Shown here one piece after another: positions 25,860 through 38,630 of a stretch of DNA of 64,000 nucleotides. A model generated the notes under the pieces. It saw only the letters and a list, made by a program, of their open reading frames with translations, made no database searches and was not told the origin of the DNA. The position numbers and the translations under genes are program-made. Positions within the stretch are counted from its first letter, which is position 1; each line of letters begins with the position of its first letter. Source of the stretch: Moesziomyces globuligerus (Eukaryota > Basidiomycota > Ustilaginomycetes > Ustilaginales > Ustilaginaceae); NCBI GenBank assembly GCA_030849465.1, contig JARVLF010000017.1, positions 558,001 to 622,000 on the forward strand, given 5' to 3'.

Positions 25860-27061
25860 TTAACCCTTGTGCGTCTTGAAGGCGACGAGGCCGGCGAGGG
25901 CAATGCCGTAGCCGACAAACTGGAGGCCGGTGACGGTGTCACCGAGGAGGAGCATGGAGCCGAGGATGAGGAGGATGTCCTTGATGACGCCGGCGAGGGT
26001 GAGCGTCAAGGAGCTGGCTGCTCCGATGAGGAAGACGGCGGCGATGTTGAGGCCAAAGGCGACGCCGGCGTTTGTGAAGAGGACAAAGGGGCCGAGGTTC
26101 GAGATCTGGAAGAAAGGCAGGAGGCCTTCGGTGAAGGGGAGGACGCAGGCGTTGATGGCGGCGCAGACGGGGGCAAAGTAGTAGAGCGAGACGAGCGGGT
26201 CCATCTTGAGGCCCTGGAGGAGGACCTGGATCATGACGAGACGCGACGACTCGAAGGCGATGGCGAGCACCTGGCAGACGAAGCCGGACATGGCAAAGTC
26301 GCCCTGTCCGTAGGAAGCGAGCGCTACACCGAACGAGATGCAGCCGACGATCATGGTGAGGCTGCCCGAGAGCTGCTTGAGGCCGAAGGCGAACGAGATG
26401 AGGAGGACGGCGACGGGGGTGAAAGCCTTGAGCATCTGGATGAAGCTGACGCCGAGGGTGAGGTAGGCCATGTTGCTGAAGATGAGGGAGCACGAGAAGA
26501 GGGCGCCGATGGGGAGGATGTTCTTGATCCAGCGCTCGTTGGTCATCTCGACATTGGCGAGGCCGTCGAGGAGGTGGGTGTAGCGGGCTAGCAAGCGGGT
26601 TCCGACGGTGGCAAAGGCCATGTGGAATGTGGTGAGGAAGACGGGGAAGGGAAAGTTGAGCTGCTTGGGGTCAAGAACGAATCTGTGGACGCGAGAGCGA
26701 AGGACGGAGAGAGCCAGGACAGAGGTCAGTGATGGTCGCACGCAGGCGCACAGGAAGCAATCAGCGCCGAAGCCGACGCCGTTGCGTGCTGTTTCTTACG
26801 CGTTGGTACTTACTTGTTGTAGACGATGACGCTGCTTGAGAGAGCGATCCAGAGGACGATGATGACGGCGGGGTGGATCTTCTTCTTGTCGTTCTTGGAG
26901 CCGCCGCCGGGGAGGATGCCGCCGTTGGCGGGCTGAGCTCCCATGCCGCTGTGTCCGGGGGTTCCGACCGAGGGGGTGCGGTGGCCGGTGATGGGGTCGT
27001 GGCCGGCCTTCTCGTCGATCGAGAGGCTCTGCATGGGGAGCGAGGTGTGATCCTTGGACAT
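25860..27061 (-). CDS. TPT-family (triose-phosphate/nucleotide-sugar type) membrane transporter, 356 aa
   Basis: Exons 27061-26814 and 26682-25860 on the minus strand. The 131-bp intron (GTAAGT...CACAG) rebuilds a lysine codon and joins SSVIVYNK to FVLDPKQLNFPFP. The start at 27061 gives MSKDHTSLPMQS, and a Gly/Pro/Lys-rich cytosolic leader of about 60 residues follows. About ten hydrophobic helices come next, with the family marks NKxxLD at the end of helix 1, SFIQMLKAFTPVAVLL in the middle and TLTLAGVIKDILLILGS near the end. Such proteins exchange phosphorylated sugars or nucleotide sugars across Golgi, ER or other organelle membranes. The substrate cannot be read from the sequence. The protein ends with FKTHKG, whose lysines might serve in ER/Golgi retrieval (inference). 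Confidence 0.88.
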
Positions 27062-28824
27062 GATGGATGAAGTGCTCGTTGTGCGCGGACCACTCTTGAG
27101 TATGGCTTGGTTTCTTGCGGACCTTGATGCCGGGAGGGTGATGTTGGTGGTGGTGGTGGTGGGGACAGAAGGAGATGGATGATGGCGAATGGGATGGGTG
27201 GTCTTGAGGTGGGAGGAGGCGAGGCGGAATCGTGCGTGCGTGCGCACTGTGGCCACCAGAGCCAGAGCCAGAAGGTTGGTGCGTGGGTGTGTTGGTGCAG
27301 TTGCGTTTGCGCGAGATTTCTGGCCTCTCTTTGGCTGTTGGAGCGCAGAACGCGTCGGGTCTGCGCACACTCAGGATCGCCGAGGCGCCGCGCAAAGAAC
27401 CAAAAAAAGCCAGTCGCAGTTCCAGCGCCCGACCGGTGAGCGTGCATGGCTCTGCAACTGCCTCGGCGTGCATGCGCCAACTGCCAAAAAGAAAAAGAAA
27501 AAGAGAAGAAAAAAAAAAGTTGAATCGTCATGCCGGCGCTTCGACCGAGGCAGAGAGCATTCTGGATCTCGCGGGTCGTTCCGAGGCTCACACTTGATGG
27601 CTGGGCGGGCGATCAGCTGGATGTGTGCTGTGGCAGGGCATGACAGCTGCCCGCGGTTGCATGTGGGCGAGCGATCTGGCCCGCGCGCGGTTTCCAATTT
27701 CCAGATTTGTCGCTTCCGTGACGGCAGCAGCGAGCGCTCACAGTTCGAACCGCCTTTTGCAAACCCTGAAACCCGCAGAGTTCGGAATCGCCACAGGGCG
27801 GTGTCACTCTGTAAGCGTTGGCGGCGGAGAAATTTCAACTCTGTCTCTGACCAGCTGCTCGCTCAGCCTGGATTGTGATCTCGGGTGAGCCAGGGCGGCC
27901 CAACGTGCCCACGTTGACATTTCTCAGCCCCGGCCGTCGGCACATGAACCCGAGGCCAAGGCTAAGCCGGCACTGCCCACCACGCCCGCCCTGCGCTGCT
28001 TGCTCCAGTTCAAGGTCAGGCCTCCCACACCGAGCTCCAGCGCAGTCGTGCAGTCAACGCTACTGTATTAATAATCTACATGCCCGCCCCGGGATGCCAG
28101 CCTTGCGGCGGACATCCACCGCCCCTGCAGCTGGCCAATCTTTGACGCCGAGCCTCGGAACAAATCTCGCGCCTCAATCCGCGCCGCAGAACGCTCTGCA
28201 GCCTGTGCATCCACGCCGAAGCCGTTCCCGCATCAGCTCGAAGAATCGTAGAGCTTCAGAGCCTTGGTACGGTGAGCTTGCGACCAAGTTGCGGTAGAAG
28301 CAGGGTCCTGTGCATAGAGCATGAGAAGAGCACACGCACCTCGGACAAGCCTGCTGCAAGCCCCTTCTAGCGCCGCACGCGATTGTCGCATCGCCGGGAC
28401 GGGATCGACGAGCTGCAGCTCAGTCACAATTCCGCCCAACTAGCCTCCCGAAGCTCTTGCATCCCTGGCCAGCCTCTCTTTGCCCAGCTCGGTCCAAACT
28501 GCCAGCCATCTTTTCGCAGCCCACATCCAGCCTGCTCGAACGGCGGCGCTCGCCAGCCATGCACCTTTCACTTGCTTCCATGTACCGACGCTGTCACTAT
28601 CCCTTCGGCAGTGGTCCTTCGGCAGTGGTCCTTCGGCAGTCGCCCTTCGGCAGCCGACGTGTTCCCGTCTCGGTAGTGCTCTTCTCTCGTGCGCTCGTGA
28701 GCTTCAGGGTCCATCGGCGTACGGTGCTCGGAAAACGTGCGCCCCGTGCGCCTCGATTCCGCTCCTCTTAGTGGAGCCAGCGCCATCTTGCGCAGTGATG
28801 CATGTTCTTCGTATTGGATGGGCG
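27062..28824. other. Intergenic region, 1.8 kb
   Basis: Lies between the transporter start and the cyclin stop (both minus). It holds a GGT/GTG-rich stretch at 27143-27163, an A-rich purine tract (about 27485-27517) and a 14-bp tandem repeat (28602-28657, listed separately). The open frames are short, overlapping and without domains. Confidence 0.5.
28602..28657. repeat. 14-bp tandem repeat, four copies (CCTTCGGCAGTGGT)
   Basis: Four head-to-tail units of 14 bp. The first two are identical (CCTTCGGCAGTGGT), and units 3 and 4 differ in the last 3-4 bases. It lies about 170 bp past the 3' end of the cyclin gene. Confidence 0.9.
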
Positions 28825-29786
28825 TCAGTGCGAATGCTGTTCGTGAGAAGCATACACCTCGGTCTCGATGGCCTGCGACGCCTCGTTGGCCTCGTCCTCG
28901 TCGACGTCAAACACCTCGGTCCACGCGAGTTGCACGCTCTCCCCGTCTTTCCCCTTCCAGCTCGCGCTGAACTTGCTCGGATCCACCTGCGAGGTGACGC
29001 ACGAGCGGTAAAATGCACCGGCAGCCAGCACGGGCGCTTCGAACATGACGCATATCGAATCCCGTAGGCTGTTCAAGAGAGTCGACCCCCGCGCGAAGAG
29101 AGAAACGTCAGTATCTTGTTGATTGCGTCCAAACCGGCCCGGGCGCAAACAGGGCGAAGGGGTCACACATACCTGTCGTTGAGGATCGTCCATGCCAGAC
29201 GAACCAGAGAGGCGTCGACGCTGAGACGGCTGCAAGCCTTGATGAGGATCTCGTGCGGATGCTCTACGATCAAGTCGAAGCACAGCGTTTCCAGCAGTTC
29301 CTCCTCGCTGACCAAGATGACGTCCCGCCATCTTCCAAACTCCTTGCCGTTCGGGTCAGCTCGAAACGAGCGTTCCATCCACCTCTGCTGGCCTGTCGGG
29401 CTCTTGTCGAACGAGGCCATGGCGGCGTCGATGATGCTCGGCAACTTGCGATGCGATTCCTCCACCTTGCAGGCGAGAAAGACGCAGGCGGCGGCGATCT
29501 CGTAGTGCGAATGTCCCACATTGTTCGGCCCGTGCTGCAGCGGCTTGCGCATGTAGAAGCGATGCAGATAGATGCAGCCCGTATTCATCACGTGCTGCGA
29601 AAGCCGCATATACTCGCCCATCCGGTAGATCGCACTCGCCCCCTTGCACCGTCGATGCTTCTCCTCCACCGGTTCCAGTCCACCTTGCAGCACCGACGGC
29701 GTCAACGCCAGATCCGCCTTGCTGAAGAGCCATTGGTCGTCCAACGCTTGCCCTGGCGCTGCGCGCGTCACGGTGGTGCCGGTCAT
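28825..29786 (-). CDS. Cyclin K/T-like transcription cyclin, two exons (285 aa)
   Basis: Exons 29786-29173 and 29068-28825 on the minus strand. The intron runs from GTATGT to ACAG and rebuilds the family motif ILNDSLRDSICVMFEAP. The first cyclin fold has DDQWLFSKADLALTPS, YMRLSQHVMNTGCIYLHRFYMR and the signature HYEIAAACVFLACKVEE; the second includes the LNDSLR segment and AAGAFYRSC. This matches cyclins that pair with CDK9/CDK12-type kinases to phosphorylate RNA polymerase II (cyclin T, cyclin K, yeast Pch1). Which subtype cannot be settled by eye. The start is uncertain: in-frame ATGs also lie at 29837 and 29852, and an upstream exon is possible. A 61-residue C-terminal half-domain ends in a His-rich tail. 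Confidence 0.85.
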
Positions 29787-30206
29787 GTTGCGTTCATCCT
29801 CAAAGAACGGCGTGGTGAGTAGGTGGCAAGGTCGCATCCCAGGGTTCACCATCCGAACAACCCATTTTTTTCGGGACGCGGAATTCGCTCTACAAAGACA
29901 CACGACTCACCTTGGCGCTTTGCACACCTTGGCGCATCTTCTTCGCGCGTTCCGACCAAGCTCCGAATCAACGCACACACCAGTTCTGCCTGTGCAGCAG
30001 ATGAAGCAACTCAGACAGACATACAAGCAGCGTGTTGCGACGTGGGACAGAATTTTCGGGTATATTGGTGCAAGTGCATCCAAGGCAGGCTCTGTGGCCG
30101 CCAGCGTTGCTATGCTCAGATGCGTGAGAAAGATGAGAGGCTGAAGGCGCCACAGGCGTGCGGGCCTTGTATGGGATACTGCTGGTGGAAGGACGATGCA
30201 AGGGGA
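29787..30206. other. Intergenic, cyclin promoter
   Basis: 420 bp between the cyclin start and the stop of the J-domain gene, both minus strand. The first 50-120 bp may be cyclin coding sequence if an upstream ATG is used. Nothing else recognised. Confidence 0.45.
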
Positions 30207-31463
30207 TCAAGCGGCCTGTTTGCCTCCCATCCAGCCCTCGCCTGCTTCCAGGAGATTGACCATGCCGGTGAACAGCGCTGTGGTGGTGGGACCGAGGAAG
30301 CCGGGACGAACCTCTTTGGCCTCTTGGCTCGGCAGTGCAGCCGCCTCCGAGTCGATGCCCGGACCGTTCTGCGATCCGGGATCGCGGCGTTCGGCCGCGC
30401 GTCGTGCGATGCGAGCATCTCGCGCTCGGACATAGCGCATGCGAGCATGCTCGTCCGACCCGGGCGCGTCGGCGTCCGCCTCATCCGGTAAGCCGAAATT
30501 GTGGTCGGCGCTCGCGTCGTCGTCGTCGCTCGAGTCGTAATCCGACGATTGTGCGCGCATGTCCTCGAACCACTGTCCAAACTCCTTGCGATCGTAGCCC
30601 TCGGGATTCTGCATGGCTTGGTCGATAGCCAAGGGGATGCTGAGCGTGACCCGGGCTAGCTGCAGCGTGAGCCGCAGACGGCCGGGGATGTCAAAGTACG
30701 AGAGGCCGCGCAGGTCTTGCTGGATCTCGTAGAGGCGCGACATTTCATTGAGCAGCACGCGCGAATACCTGCGGGTGGCGCGCATGAGCCGCGAAAGCAC
30801 GCGAAACTTGGCCTCGATGCTGCTGATGTTGGCATCGCTGTATGTGCCCAGCCCACTGTCGGCCAGCACCTTAAGCAGCGCCTTGACGGACGTAAAGTCG
30901 CCCTCGAAGAATTCCACGTAAACCGTGAACAGCACATCTTGGAGCGTAGCATCGGCGAAGGCTTCTCCGAACTCATCATCGAAGGCATCGTGGGGCGATT
31001 TGCCTTTGAACATGGAGTGGGTATGCGGCGAGAAATCGTATGCCTGGCGGGAGGCAGGCTTGGAGAGCGTCTCGTACGCGAAGGCGAGCTTCTGAAAGGC
31101 GATGGTCGAGTCGGGATAGTCGGGGAACTTGTCCGGGTGGCACGATCGACTTCTGGTGAGGAAGGCGCGACGAATGTCCTCGTTCTTGGCGTTCCGCGCA
31201 ACGCCGAGCACCTTGTACAGGTTCTCCTCGGCAATGATTTCTTCGATCACCTGAACCTTGCTCAGGAATGTATCGGCATCGGCAGGCTGAGCGCGAGGGT
31301 CGGCATCCTCTGCCTCTGCGAGATCCTCGCCTTGCAGAGAGTCGGGAGGGAGCTTGCCGCTTGGAGACGCTCGGCGCCTCTGGCGGTTGACCTTGCCGAT
31401 GGGCGCCCTTCTGGATTCCTCGCTGACCGCAGCGCGGTAGAATATGGAGGAGATGAACGCCAT
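30207..31463 (-). CDS. J-domain (DnaJ-like) protein, 418 aa
   Basis: ATG at 31463 (MAFISSIFYRAAV), TGA at 30207-30209; the longer frame starts at TTG. Residues about 80-145 are a J domain: ENLYKVLGVARNAKNEDIRRAF, the essential HPD at 109-111 and QKLAFAYETLSKPASRQAYD. The HPD loop stimulates Hsp70 ATPase. There is no Gly/Phe or zinc-finger region, so it is a type III J protein. Residues about 160-310 form a helical region of unknown family (VLFTVYVEFFEGDFTSVKALL), then an acidic stretch (DYDSSDDDDASAD) and an Arg-rich segment. The last 30 residues are moderately hydrophobic (TTTALFTGMVNLLEAGEGWMGG). Its Hsp70 partner and compartment are not evident. Confidence 0.85.
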   Translation of the reverse strand: MAFISSIFYRAAVSEESRRAPIGKVNRQRRRASPSGKLPPDSLQGEDLAEAEDADPRAQPADADTFLSKVQVIEEIIAEENLYKVLGVARNAKNEDIRRAFLTRSRSCHPDKFPDYPDSTIAFQKLAFAYETLSKPASRQAYDFSPHTHSMFKGKSPHDAFDDEFGEAFADATLQDVLFTVYVEFFEGDFTSVKALLKVLADSGLGTYSDANISSIEAKFRVLSRLMRATRRYSRVLLNEMSRLYEIQQDLRGLSYFDIPGRLRLTLQLARVTLSIPLAIDQAMQNPEGYDRKEFGQWFEDMRAQSSDYDSSDDDDASADHNFGLPDEADADAPGSDEHARMRYVRARDARIARRAAERRDPGSQNGPGIDSEAAALPSQEAKEVRPGFLGPTTTALFTGMVNLLEAGEGWMGGKQAA

Positions 31464-32742
31464 CTTGGGCAAGATGCACCGGACCGACGTTGAGGTTCGA
31501 GACGACGGAAGCTGGTCGTTGCGCGAACGAGAGACGCTACTGATAGATTGGAATCTCTGACGGCGCTAGTACCGCAGACGATGACGCTTCGATGCAACGA
31601 GCTTGCTGAGGTTCGGGTGGCGTCGTCGAAGATGAGGTGAGCGTGCGAGCTGATGGTAGGTAGTGGCAAGAGAGCTGCGAGGGCTTATCGTTGCAAGCGC
31701 ATCTTGTAACAGCGGTGTCGAGGGGCCAAGACAGCGTAGTGGATACCCCGCGTGCTTCGCGGTGCGTCGCAGTACGGAAAGCCTCCAGTTCCGGCTCTTC
31801 GTGCGGACAGGAAGGTGGAGAATGACGAACGAGAGGACACTGGCCCTTGGTTCGGCAAGACGTGAGATGCTGCCGTGCGCGACGAACAACCGTTTTGATG
31901 CTTCAGAGACAGGTTCGACGCCGTTCAGCTCGGTGACAGTGGGTGGTCAAGACAGATCGAGTAGGAGAGGTTTCGGACTCGGACGCGATGAGGACAAAGC
32001 GCAAGTGGCAGCGTCGACGATGGTTGCTTGTGTTTGAGTGTCTGGGTGAAGTGCATGTGCTGAGCCTGGGCCCTTGGATGACAATCGAGTGTCAGCTGCT
32101 GCAGCTTGCAGGAAATCGCGACCACAACCTCGGCCTGAGACCCTCGCGAGCTGCATCCCGAGGCCCCTCCTGCATCGAGCCGCTTCTGATGGGGCGGATC
32201 AACACTTGGGCGCGGCGTGAAAAAGCAGAAATCCGAACACAGAATTCCAGAGTTCAACCCTCGGCCAGGCCCGATAAGTCACGGTAAGTACTAAGTACTG
32301 GACAGCCTTCGCACAACAACACAACTCAAATTTCGGTGGGGGAACCCTGAACCGCCTCTGCCTTTTTCACAAGCATCCCCCGCGTAGCTTGCATTTTAGC
32401 AGGTTAAAATATGTATGATGTAGAGATCTGACACTTTGAATGTACACGTTCGGAGGCTGTCAGCTTTTCGTGATTCCCGCTCCACATCTTCGCTCGGATC
32501 ATCTGTGTGCAGCATCTGCCCCTGCGCCTCTTGTTCATCACTACCACTCTTCAGCTCGCACGAATGCACGCTTGAAGTCTGTATGCAGACATGCAGGCCT
32601 CATGAGTATAAGTGACCCTCCAATCCGGCTTGACCGTGTCTCAGTCGACCATAGCGCGGGTCGTCTTTGGCTCTTGGCTCACGACTAGGCTCTGTCGAAG
32701 CGATCCGCCCTCTGGGCTTCCAGCGTCTCGTGGCAGCTTACG
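31464..32742. other. Divergent intergenic region between the J-protein and cyclin L
   Basis: 1.3 kb. It serves as promoter region for both genes. An AT-rich patch lies at about 32390-32450. A first, non-coding or short coding exon of cyclin L could lie here, but none can be shown. No tandem repeats. Confidence 0.45.
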
Positions 32743-33855
32743 ATGCTGCTCAATCCTCTCGCGACTGTGGAGCAGCTCAAGCTCACGCCTTCGATGGAAG
32801 ATGGGCTGCCTCATCACGTCGAGATGGAGCTCCGTGCACTTGGCTGCCAGATGATCCAGCAGACCGCCATCCTCCTTCGCCTGCCTCAGCGGACTGCAGC
32901 CGTCGCTCAGGTCTTCTTCCATCGGTTCTGGTTCACCTCGTCCATGCGCGACTTTTCCGCCCGTGCGATCGCGCTCGGCGCTCTCTTGCTGTCCACCAAG
33001 CTCGAGGAGACGCAGGTCCTCATCAGGCACTTGCTCAACGCCTATCACTTCGTCACCACGCGTTTGGAAGATCACGCCCCTTCCACCGCTCATGAAGCTG
33101 CCTCAGCCGTCTCGAGCAGTTCAGAATCATCGCAGAGGCGCGCTCAGAGATATCAGCCGCTGGCGTACAATGCCGTCGAGTTTGACCGGCTCCGTGACGA
33201 CGCCATGGTGGCCGAAATGCAGATCCTCAAGCGCCTCGGCTTCCATGTGCAGGTCGTCCTACCTCACGCTCTCCTACCCAACTATCTGCAGGCTCTCGGT
33301 CTTGCTGGCACTGATCTTCAAATTACCGTCAAGGCGGATCCGCGTGCAAACCCCATCAAAGCCGGCCGGCGCGAAGCAGAGGAACCACCGCAACAGAGAT
33401 CGTTCGCACAGTGTGCCTGGTCTCTCCTCAATGACGCGTAAGTTGACACGGACAGCCCCCTGCTGGAGAAGAATGTGGAACTGCGACTGACACGTCGAAA
33501 GCAACTCCCTCCTTCCTCCTGCCCTCTCGTCCACATCCACAGCCTGCAGACGCCCGTGTTGTGCTTGTTTGGTCCGCAAGTCGTGGCTTGCGCAGCTATC
33601 GCGCTTGCTGCCGAGTTGTGCGTTCCGCGCGTAATGCTGCCAGTAGATCCGGCGCCATGGTGGCTGGTCTTCGATGCATCCGAGCCCGAGATCAGAGCCG
33701 TCTGCTCGCATCTACTCTGGCGCTATCGGCATCCTCCATCCCCGAGCACCACCTTACACATGCTCGATCGACACGAGGTGCGCAGTTACATCACTGCGCT
33801 CGGTACAAAGCCGGCAGCCGATCCGCATCAAGGCGCCGGCAGGGAGAGTCGCTGA
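32743..33855 (+). CDS. Cyclin L-like transcription/splicing cyclin, two exons (335 aa)
   Basis: Exons 32743-33437 and 33543-33855. The 105-bp intron (GTAAGT...CACAG) rebuilds LLNDALQTPVLCLFGPQ, the second cyclin fold entry. The N-terminal LKLTPSMEDGL, then LRALGCQMIQQTAILLRLPQRT and ALGALLLSTKLEET, are hallmarks of cyclin L, which partners CDK11-type kinases and links transcription with splicing. A Ser-rich insertion (SAVSSSSESSQRR) splits the first fold. The second fold ends at residue about 300. The long Arg/Ser tail of animal cyclin L is missing; only a short Arg-containing end is present. The ATG at 32743 gives a slightly short N-terminus, so an upstream exon is possible. Confidence 0.87.
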
Positions 33856-34038
33856 CTTTGCGGACATTGTTGGTGAATGGGTTTTGTTTTCAATATTCAT
33901 GTGCACGGATGCTGAAGAATGCAAGTGCGTGTGGTTGAGCAAGCGTGACAGAGTGGATCGCAATGTCGACACCGGACAGTCGACCTTGGTCGGCGTGCCC
34001 ATGAGCGACACTTGCGATCCAGATGGGGAACGTGCCAT

Positions 34039-34677
34039 TTACTCGTCCGAGTCCTGGTCGGACGACTCCTTGGACTCCTTGTCCGAGGCTGCATCGGCCT
34101 TGGCCTTTGCCTTCTCCTCCTTTGCAGTCTTGGCAGCGGCGACGACCGACTTGGGGTCCGAGACGGGGTTGCCGTCCTTGGCAGCAGCCACGCCGTGCTT
34201 GAAGGTGGTGTCGTCGGCGGGAAGCGAGCGCTCGCGCTTGACCTTGGACTGCTTCTCAAAGGCGTGTTCGTCGGCGATCTTCTTGGATTCGAGGTGCTTG
34301 TCGCCCTCGGGGGCGTCGTGGCGGATCTCGGGACGCTTGACCTCTACGAAGCCCTCGGGGTGCTCGATGCTGCCGTCGGGCAGCTCTTGAGGCTCCTTGG
34401 CGGACTCGGGTTCCGCCTCCTCCTCGTCGTCCTCGGCATCGTCGTGTTTCGCGCCGTGTGCGTCGTGGTGGTCACCCTTGGCTCCAGGAGCGGTGAGGTA
34501 GACAAAGAGACCGCCGAAGGTGATGACCGAGGCGATTGCCCAGGGTGCGTCCGACTTGGGAGGCAGCGGAAGAGGCGAGCTCGAGGCGAATCTGCGGGCG
34601 GGCAGACGGGCAAGCGACGATCCTGCAGCAGAGCGAGCCAATGGTCGGGCAGACTTGGAGATTGTCCTGGCAATCAT
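34039..34677 (-). CDS. Probable mitochondrial inner-membrane protein with acidic tail (212 aa)
   Basis: Single exon, ATG 34677. The first ~35 residues are a textbook mitochondrial presequence (Arg, Ser, Ala; likely cleavage near ARRFASSS). One membrane helix follows at about 46-63 (WAIASVITFGGLFVYLTAP). The remaining 150 residues are highly charged and hydrophilic: a His/Asp/Glu stretch (HHDAHGAKHDDAEDDEEEAE), then Lys/Ala-rich helix and an acidic Ser/Asp/Glu tail (SSDQDSDE). No catalytic motif is visible and I do not recognise the family. It shares a divergent promoter region with ATP2, which fits a respiratory role, but this is inference. Confidence 0.8.
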   Translation of the reverse strand: MIARTISKSARPLARSAAGSSLARLPARRFASSSPLPLPPKSDAPWAIASVITFGGLFVYLTAPGAKGDHHDAHGAKHDDAEDDEEEAEPESAKEPQELPDGSIEHPEGFVEVKRPEIRHDAPEGDKHLESKKIADEHAFEKQSKVKRERSLPADDTTFKHGVAAAKDGNPVSDPKSVVAAAKTAKEEKAKAKADAASDKESKESSDQDSDE

Positions 34678-36373
34678 GATGGCAACTTGACTTGAGTGGA
34701 GTAACGAGGGTCGGATCGTGATGGTGGATCAACAAGGCCGTACGAGGTCTATGGACGATAGCCAACTGCAGACCTGCCGACGCTGGGGTACAGTACTGTA
34801 GATCGGCGGGATCGAGCGAGCACGGTCTCGAAGAAGAGGTCCGCCCGAATCCACTCTGGCGCCTGGTGACGCAGCTGCCCACGGATTGGTGAACTTCTGG
34901 CAGCGCCAAAAAGCCGCCTGCACGCTGCGATGAAGCCTGAGCTTTTCTTTTCCAAATCGGGACCGTGCTGTCTTCACTTGGACACGCCCAGTCGATTGGG
35001 CACATTCTTCTGTGCCGAACCTCCACTCTGCTTGGATCTGTCAAACTGGCGATCAAGCTGCTCGGTCAGTCCGATCCACCACCCCAAGCAATCCATCCCC
35101 ACTTGATGGCGGTGAGGCTCTGTCTGCACAACCACACTGCTCTTCTGCTGTCCTATGGCTGTCTTCAGGAAGCTCGACTGCACTGCTTGGATGTCACATC
35201 GATGCGGTGCCCTGATACGGCTGCCTTGCAATGCCGATCCGCCGCTGCGCTTCTCCCCCGGTTCTTCCCATCGTTGCAAGATCTGACATGGCTGCATTCC
35301 CACCAATCGCGTAATCTTGCGCATCTGGATCCGCGAGATGTTGGATCGGACTTACGACTCGATCATGTTAGACCCTCTTGCCGGATCCTCCCTCTCACTC
35401 GCACGTGTGTCGTTCCAAGGCGCGCTCACCGGGTCGGAACGGGCATCTCTGGGCTGCGACGTGAAGCCACTCATCCTCGGCAGGGCCCGACTGGACACCC
35501 ATGCTTGCCGAAAGACGCCTTCGCTAGCCTCGCTTTCGCGGCTTGTGTCCAGCAACTGTCAAAGAGCCGCATCCATGCTGATACGAAGCCAATGCCGATA
35601 GCTTTGCCAAAGGTGACTGCGCAGGGTGCAGTGATGGCAACGCATCGAGCCTCCCGGATCCGCGAGGCTCTCGCCGCCACGGCCCTGTGATCCTGGCCGC
35701 AAGCCCCAAGGAACTTGCCGGGTGTTCGAGGAACGTGCACTGTTCCTCGCCGCTTCAATCTGAGCAAAGTCCAATTCGAAGGCTTTTGCAAGGTTTGTAT
35801 CCTTCAGAGTCGTGCTGAATTCAGGCGATTGGTGCCTCAACCAACGCACTTGTAGTTGTAAATTCAAAAAGAATTGAGCCGGGTCCTTTTCAATTTTCTT
35901 CGTGGCTACGGTAGCCATTGCAGCGCGGCAGAAGGCGAGCCAGCCAGCCATCTTCCTATTCGTCGGACTGATCGGTGCTGGGGGGTTGGGTGTGCGATGA
36001 ATTTCCCAACCGGCCCAGGGCTCCTCGCCCGTCTCCAAGTTCCATGCTCGCCCGCTAATCAGAAGTGCAGCTGGGCTGCTAGCCTGCTAGCCCTGCCCGT
36101 GAGTAGTGGTGCTTTTCCTCAGCCTTGTCAAGCACAGCGGCGCGCGCCCGAAATTCCCGCCTCGCGCTGCCCCTCGTTCTTCTGCTGGGGCCGGCCAAGG
36201 CTGCGTGCCCAGTGCGATCACAGCCTGTTTCGGAATCTTCCTCTCTGCTGGGCGCGCCCAGTGAGACGGCCAGAGGCAGAGCGACCAGAGCAACGCCTCG
36301 CCCCCGAGCCTCCCTTCTTCCCTTCACACCCGTCCGTCATCCATCTCCCCCCACCCTACTCCATATCGACATC
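34678..36373. other. Divergent intergenic region between two mitochondrial-protein genes
   Basis: 1.7 kb between the minus-strand membrane protein and ATP2. The stretch just before ATP2 (about 36300-36365) is C/T-rich. A 241-codon open frame at 34965-35690 starts at GTG and has no domain or typical codon pattern, so it is not called. Confidence 0.5.
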
Positions 36374-38350
<1,977 letters not shown>

Positions 38351-38630
38351 ACATGTCTCCGAGTTGTCTTCTTGCCTCGGACGCACCCGAGCCTCGACCC
38401 GGCAAGCACGGGCAAAGCTCGGGGTTTCTGGCGTCTCTTCAAATGTCAAATCTTCTCCTAAACGAATAAAAGTTTGAGATCTTCACCAGTTCACTGATTG
38501 CGCGCGTGCCAGAATTGCAGCATCGATCGTGGCATCCATGACTGTTTCGTCTCACCGTCGATCGCACGGCGCAAGCGAGCACGATGGTCAGTCGGCAGGT
38601 GTGAGATTGCATCGCGCGGCGATACGAGGA

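Noticed and set aside
25272..26591. A 439-codon plus-strand frame over the transporter gene
   Set aside because: Its C-terminal half is the antisense of conserved transporter helices and reads as repetitive Glu/Asp/Gly/Ala.
34965..35690. A 241-codon plus-strand frame
   Set aside because: It begins with GTG, has mixed Leu/Ser/Arg/His composition without any domain, and lies in a promoter region.
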